From: Heterostelium album PN500
Lineage: Eukaryota; Evosea; Eumycetozoa; Acytosteliales; Acytosteliaceae
DNA: 64,000 nt
Direction of reading: 5' to 3'
Assembly: GCF_000004825.1 (NCBI RefSeq)
Contig: NW_008805097.1
Location: 1 to 64,000 of the forward strand
In this document: one piece after another, positions 59,201-64,000 of the stretch
Position numbering within the stretch: position 1 is the first letter of the stretch
How the letters are laid out: each line of letters starts with the position of its first letter
Position numbers and translations under genes: made by a program
The notes under the pieces: model-generated
What the model was told of the DNA's origin: nothing
The model's database searches: none
What the model saw: the letters and a program-made list of their open reading frames with translations, nothing else

Positions 59201-60251
59201 GTTGCTATAGTTTGAATATTTGGGGCACTACTTGTTAGTTTATCTTTTTCTTTTTCTTTTTCTTTATCTTTATCTTTTTCTTTGTCTTTATCTTTATCTT
59301 TATCTTTTTCCTTTTCTTTATCCTTTTCTTTATCTTTATCTTTTCTACTTCCACTATCTCTATCTCTGTCTCTATCCCTCTCATTTCTATTACTTCTACT
59401 GCTACTACTACCACCTCCACTTCCACCTCCGCTACTACTAGCTTTTCTATCTTTATCTCTACTACCACCACCACCAGTGGATGTAGTAGTTGACCTTGTT
59501 GTAGCAGTTTGATCTGAACTTCTTCTCCTGTCTCTACTATCACTTCTGTTTCTATCACGATCTCTATTACGGTCTCTGTCACGATCACGATCGCGATCGC
59601 GATCTCTATCCCTGTCTCTGTCACGATCACGATCACGATCACGATCTCTGTCTCTGTCCCTGTCTCTGTCACGATCACGATCTCTTTCAGCTCTACTGCT
59701 ACTACTCTGACTGCTTCTATCACGATCACGATCACGATCACGACCTCTACTATTTTCTCTACTGTTATCTCTACTATCTCTCTTGTCTCTTTCTTTATCT
59801 TTGTCTTTGTCTTTGTCTTTGCTATTACTAGAGGTTATAGTTGGAGTTGACGACAATGATGAAGACAATGTTGTCTTGTTGCTGTTGTTGTTAACGCCAG
59901 CAGTAGCAGAGCCACCACCTACATTATTAATATTATTATTACCAACAACATTCCCAGCATTAAAGCCTCCTATTGAATTGCCACTGGTAGTCAAATCGAT
60001 ACCACCACCAGCAGCACCACCACCAACATTCAACCTATTGGAAGGTGACTCTGATATATCGCTATTTGGTGTAGTTTCTAAAGATGCTTTTTCAAATATA
60101 TATATATATTAAATATTAGAAACTGGTAATCAAACATCGAAATTGACTAAACATATTGTTATTTACCTAATGTTATATTTGAAGAAGATGATGTAGAGGA
60201 ACTTAGAGGTGAAGTATGTTCAAAGTTGGTTGGACTACTATTTAGTGACAT
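56294..60251 (-). CDS. SGF11/ATXN7L3-like SAGA deubiquitinase-module subunit with SCA7 motif, 1199 aa, five exons
   Basis: Exons are 60167-60251, 57183-60086, 56800-57075, 56658-56725 and 56294-56560; joins are GT-AG and in frame. Residues about 960-990 (YSDLLEEVLLDIYFETHRDY) resemble the N-terminal helix of Sgf11/ATXN7L3 that docks on the deubiquitinase. It is followed by the Sgf11 zinc finger FECLKCESMVNSSRYAPHLE, KCMGMGR. The last exon has an SCA7-type motif CGVVSNSTGKMCTKTLRCPQ, HS. In animals ATXN7L3 combines exactly these elements and activates USP22 to remove ubiquitin from H2B. Before them come about 900 residues of low complexity: long Asp-Arg repeats, Lys-Asp/Lys-Glu runs, Ser/Gly runs and a Ser/Glu/Asp acidic part. 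The homologous core is only about 200 residues. Confidence 0.85.
58681..58990 (-). repeat. coding Asp-Arg repeat tract 1
   Basis: Hexanucleotide-like repeats (GCGATCTCT/TATCTCTGTC types) on the plus strand encode Arg-Asp and Arg-Asp-Ser repeats in the SGF11-like protein. Confidence 0.85.
59236..59345 (-). repeat. coding Lys-Asp/Lys-Glu repeat tract
   Basis: TTTATC/TTTTTC repeats encode alternating Lys with Asp or Glu. Confidence 0.85.
59535..59760 (-). repeat. coding Asp-Arg repeat tract 2
   Basis: TCACGA and TCTCTG hexamers encode over 30 Asp-Arg dipeptides with few interruptions (RNRDRNRSDSRD at one end). Codons for Arg and Asp alternate between several synonyms, so the protein repeat is kept more strictly than the DNA repeat. 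Confidence 0.85.
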
Positions 60252-60606
60252 TATAAATATATATATATCAAAAAAAAATAACAAAATAGTGAGATGTCTT
60301 CAAACTAATTACTACTACTTCAACTTTCAACTTTCAAACTAATGTTGTTTTAAAAATATTTATTTATCGATCACACATAAATTAATTTTCTGGATATATT
60401 ATGACTTTATTATCATTGCAATGTATTATTTTATTATTATTGTTTGTTATATATATTGATGATTTTTAAAAAAAAAAATAACTTTTGAAAGAAAAGAATC
60501 ACATGTATATTGGTTTTAAACGTTTAGGAATTCCAATTTATAAATCTGAGAGAGAGAGAGATAATTAATTAGCTAATTTTACTTTATAAATATATATTAA
60601 TTTATT
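60252..60606. other. A/T-rich spacer
   Basis: Nothing recognised. Confidence 0.5.
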
Positions 60607-61772
60607 TTATCTCTTTTTCTTTTTATTATTGTTGTTGTTAGATTTATTATTAGTTGATGATGATGATGATGTTGTTGTTGCAGTCAAAGTCGACGGGTAT
60701 AATAAAAAGAATTTAGAAGTTGAACCAGTACCTCCACCATGACATTTCTTAAACTTCTGACCCGATTTACATAGACAACTATCGTTTGGTCCTACTTTCT
60801 GTTGTTTCATTACATCTAATCCTTTTGATGCTCTATATCTATTGATTGCATCTATACAGAATATAATATTATAATGATTGATTGATTAATTAATAAACTT
60901 TAAGATGAATATAATAATAATAATTCATTGATTTACTTACCGAATAGTTGATTTACAACGGCGGTTTGATCATTTAAAGGTAAATTTAGTTTATCTATAT
61001 ACTTTTGAAAAAGATATGGATCTACTTCCACCAGAGGCAATGCTTTGTCGTCAAGCTTTAAAAGTTGTTCAATTACACTTTGATTCCATTCGTTATCATT
61101 AAAGATAACACTTCCTTTCAATGTTTTTTCTTCTGTCGATGATGATGTTGTTGATGATTCTGTTGATGATGATGACTCTGTTATTGTTGATGATGTTGTT
61201 GGTTCTGTATTATTATTTATAATGCTATCAAGTGAAACAATTTCATTGATTAATGAAATTGCTCTTAATAGAGATGAATCGATAGGAGTTGTTATCAACT
61301 CGTTGACCTTGAAGAGTTGTGGTTCTGCTTCGAGCAGTGTCATCGATGCTGTTTCATGAACATTGATAGCGCGGCACTCTACGTTCATTGTCGACGGTAA
61401 CTCCAGCACTTCTTGCCAGATCTGATCGATCTCTGCATTCGCCTCGGCTTGCTTATACTTTGGTTCCGTTGTCAGTGGAATATTATGACATCTCCAAACT
61501 GTTGTCTTGATATCCTGTTGTTGTTGTTGTTGTTGCTGCTGCTGTTCAAGTTGTTGACGATGATACTTTATTTCATTCATCAATAAATCCGTTACCAATT
61601 CACCTGAATGCAAATCCAAATGCATTATTGATATCAATGAGAATGACGATGATGATGCAGCTGTTGTTTTGATAACGAAAACACTTGAGTCCAATGTTAC
61701 ATTATCACAATACAATCTTACATCTGATTTTGTTGTTCTACCAACAAAACCACTAGGAATTAAATAACTCAT
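60607..61772 (-). CDS. SEC-C motif protein of unknown function, 358 aa
   Basis: Exon 1 is 60941-61772 and exon 2 is 60607-60851, joined in phase 1. The SEC-C metal-binding motif is GPNDSCLCKSGQKFKKCHGG in exon 2, with C-x-C...C-H. The bulk (residues 1-277) is not recognised; it has a Gln run and Ser/Thr-rich stretches. The C-terminus is Ser/Asn/Lys-rich (NNNNNKKKKR). SEC-C motifs occur in SecA and in many otherwise unrelated proteins as a zinc-binding accessory, so the motif does not define function. Confidence 0.75.
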
Positions 61773-62013
61773 CGCTCTATTTTATCTATCTGAGTTAATA
61801 AAAAAAAATTTTGAAAACGAAAACTATTAATTCAATACAAAGACAATTTTTGGTTTACTTTTACTCATCATTTTTAAAATAAATTTTATTTTTCCAACCA
61901 TTGTCGTTATCGTTCTATTATTTCTTAGTTATACATTTATTTATTTTAATTTAAAATGGATTCGGCAATTAATGGATATTGATTATTTAAAAGTTGAGGT
62001 TCAACAATATTGT

Positions 62014-63386
62014 TTATCTTTCATTGATTCCTTCGGCGGTGGCAACGTTGAATAAGAACTTATCCATACCGGCTGGTAATTTACGTTCTTGCAATGATTC
62101 GAGCGTGACGATCGACTTTCCATCGACTTCAACCTTGAGTGATTCCAATTTACCCAAGAGATCCTTTATCTTTTGTGTAAGTAACTTGATCAATGTTTGA
62201 TCGTTGATCTCCTCATTATCTGCAGACTCTATCAATGTCTTCAAAATGTCCTTGTGGAACGATCCAAGAACAAATTGATCCTTAGCATGTGATGCAACTG
62301 TTACCTCTTTGGAATTTACTGAGTAAGAAGGAAAAGTAAATAAATATTAATATGTAAATCCGATTATTATTATTAATACATAAAAGTAAAACATAACATA
62401 CCATCAATAAGAATATCATATAAATCCTCACGTGACTTTATAGAGGAATCAATGAAACCGGCACAATAGACACCGGTGGCAGTGAGATCTTTGATTTCAA
62501 GTTCGTCGATCGTTACGAATGGACGAAGCAACGACCAGTTCTGACGATGAAAGACAAACAGTGGCAGCGCTCTGATCACTTTGAGTAGTGACGACACTTT
62601 ATCCGAGTAGACGACGACACGCTTCTTTATCAACATTGCATTCCAAACCAAGATTATATCCTCTTGGAACAACTTGATGATATCTTTGATGCTGGTGGCT
62701 AGATATGATCTTCTAACATCAAACTCGGCATCTACAAACTTTCCCAATGCACCTACATCGAATTGTCCTTTGTTCCACGCTCTCAGCTGACATTCCAACA
62801 ACTTTGAAGGATCTCCCAACTTCAAATAGATATTTGACATGATCTGTGAAAGTGATGCATATTTCTCTGGGTTGAAATTCTAAAAATAAAAATATAATTA
62901 TATACATATATATATATTAATTAGTTTATTGTTTTTCAATAATCACAACCTTAACATTTGAATCAACTAAAGATCATACATTTCTAAATATACAGATAGA
63001 GAATGCAACTACATGTTTTAGTGGCTCTGGTGGTGTATATGATGCATCTTTATCCTTATGATTTAATAATGAAACAGTATAGATATAGATCCATGTATTT
63101 TTGAATTTGCTGAATGTGAATGGATTGACTCTGTTACTTGTCAAACCTGTTCTGTTCAATGCGACCTGTCTTAATGATTCATCAACTGATGGATATGTCC
63201 TAAATAGTAGGTAGTAGTAGTAGTTATAAATGAATATATTGTAATTCGTTATTTAGCTACTATATATATAGAATATCATCATTCATTATTTCAAGCAATC
63301 ACCCATACATACCATGTTTGTAAAACTTCACCACTGTTATCTTTTTCAAATATACATATTGAGTCGTCCAATGAAATATCTTGCAT
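62014..63386 (-). CDS. DENND10 (FAM45) homologue, 358 aa, four exons
   Basis: Exons are 63313-63386, 62980-63199, 62402-62879 and 62014-62318, joined GT-AG in frame. The protein length matches human DENND10 (357). A divergent DENN fold shows as LFQEDIILVWNAMLIKKRVV, VYSDKVSSLLKVIRALPLFV and HRQNWSLLRPFVTIDELE, with the family DL..TGVY.AGFIDSSI segment. DENND10 acts on late endosomes with Rab27 and the Commander/retriever-linked machinery in animals. Here the role is inference from family. Confidence 0.88.
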
Positions 63387-63878
63387 TTTTGTTTAGATAA
63401 GTAAATATAAATAAATAAATAAATAAATAACAAAATGAAATGAAAAATAAACTTGATTATTAATCATTTGCATAATTTGATATTTTTTGATCAAGTTTTT
63501 TTTTTTTTTTTTTCAAATTTCATATTTGCTTTCCAAATAGAATTTTCTATAGAATTTTTTATTTATTTTAGATAGATAAAAAAAAAAGTAAAAGTAATCA
63601 TAAAATGTATCTATAGAAACATTAATTACATATTCAGTATTATAACTCAAGAAAAAATAAAATAAAATAATTATAAGAATAAGACTTTTTTGAGTTTTTT
63701 GTTTAAAAAGATTATATATTTTTTATTCATTTTTTATTTGTTCAAGAAAATTTCAAATCCTAATTAAATGATTGATAATATTGTTAGTAAATTGGTTTGA
63801 TTTAGAGAAAAGATAGAGAGATTTATCATATCATATAAAAAAAGTATAAGATATAATAAACAAAAAGATCAGAACTTC
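63387..63878. other. A/T-rich spacer
   Basis: Oligo-T run at 63498-63514; nothing recognised. Confidence 0.5.
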
Positions 63879-63983
63879 TTAGTAGAATTCCTCATTATTA
63901 GGCATCGGTACAGGTCTGTATATATCATCAGCAGATTGTTTATTATACTCAGATACTCTTTTAGATTGATTCGTTTCTCGTCC
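63879..63983 (-). CDS. last exon of a gene that continues past the right edge
   Basis: Minus strand from an acceptor (TATCTCAAATAG) at 63984-63985 to TAA at 63879-63881. It reads GRETNQSKRVSEYNKQSADD, then IYRPVPMPNNEEFY. It is charged, not low-complexity, and frame-open, so it is likely the C-terminus of a real protein; the family is not recognised from 34 residues. Confidence 0.45.
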   Translation of the reverse strand, partial: GRETNQSKRVSEYNKQSADDIYRPVPMPNNEEFY

Positions 63984-64000
63984 CTATTTGAGATAGAAAA

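Noticed and set aside
58547-59441. Long Leu/Ser-rich open frames antisense to the SGF11-like gene
   Set aside because: They are mirror frames of the Asp-Arg and Lys-Asp repeats; the sense strand has homologous domains and splice sites.

Overview
This is a nuclear genomic window from a eukaryote, most likely a dictyostelid social amoeba. Evidence: intergenic DNA and introns are extremely A+T-rich with long oligo-A and oligo-T runs; genes are small and densely packed; introns are short GT-AG; coding regions carry Asn, Gln and Ser/Thr homopolymer runs; and the gene content is typical (type I polyketide synthase, ankyrin-repeat proteins, secreted EGF-like proteins). Exon codon use is mixed rather than extremely A/T-ending, which fits a Heterostelium/Polysphondylium- or Cavenderia-like species better than D. 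discoideum; that placement is inference. I rebuilt gene models by hand from splice junctions that keep the frame; none is confirmed by transcripts.

Layout. 1-5.0 kb: a gene running off the left edge, an inverted repeat pair (834-902 and 1229-1297), then two tandem paralogues of a small secreted protein. A degenerate piece of the next gene lies between them, which exposes a segmental duplication. 6-10 kb: a RUN plus Rubicon-homology protein. 11-13 kb: the OST5/TMEM258 subunit and a PrpB-type lyase. 13-20 kb: a small membrane protein, the TFIIH helicase XPB, a short unknown gene, IMPACT and ribosomal protein eL39. 20-26 kb: exocyst SEC10 and WDR18/IPI3. 26-33 kb: a small presequence-bearing protein, an ER-type protein with a redox-dead PDI motif, and an ankyrin-repeat protein.

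34-42 kb: one iterative polyketide synthase (KS-AT-DH-MT-ER-KR-ACP) with an apparent one-base frame change before the methyltransferase. 42-44 kb: an unusual RING + F-box + WD40 protein. 44-53 kb: mitochondrial ATP synthase gamma, a SAPS-type PP6 regulatory subunit and proteasome beta1. 53-64 kb: EMC8/9, a secreted EGF-like protein, an SGF11/ATXN7L3-like SAGA subunit with huge Asp-Arg tracts, a SEC-C protein, DENND10, and the last exon of a gene running off the right edge.

The genes are mostly unrelated housekeeping functions with no operon logic. Several neighbours are convergent with very short gaps (about 80-100 bases). The observations most worth a second look are the RING/F-box/WD40 fusion, the SGF11 protein with giant charged repeats, the redox-dead PDI-like protein, the PKS frame change, and the duplication scar with two small inverted-repeat elements at the left end. 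I did not find a clear new multi-gene system, tRNA, rRNA, CRISPR array or virus-like element.
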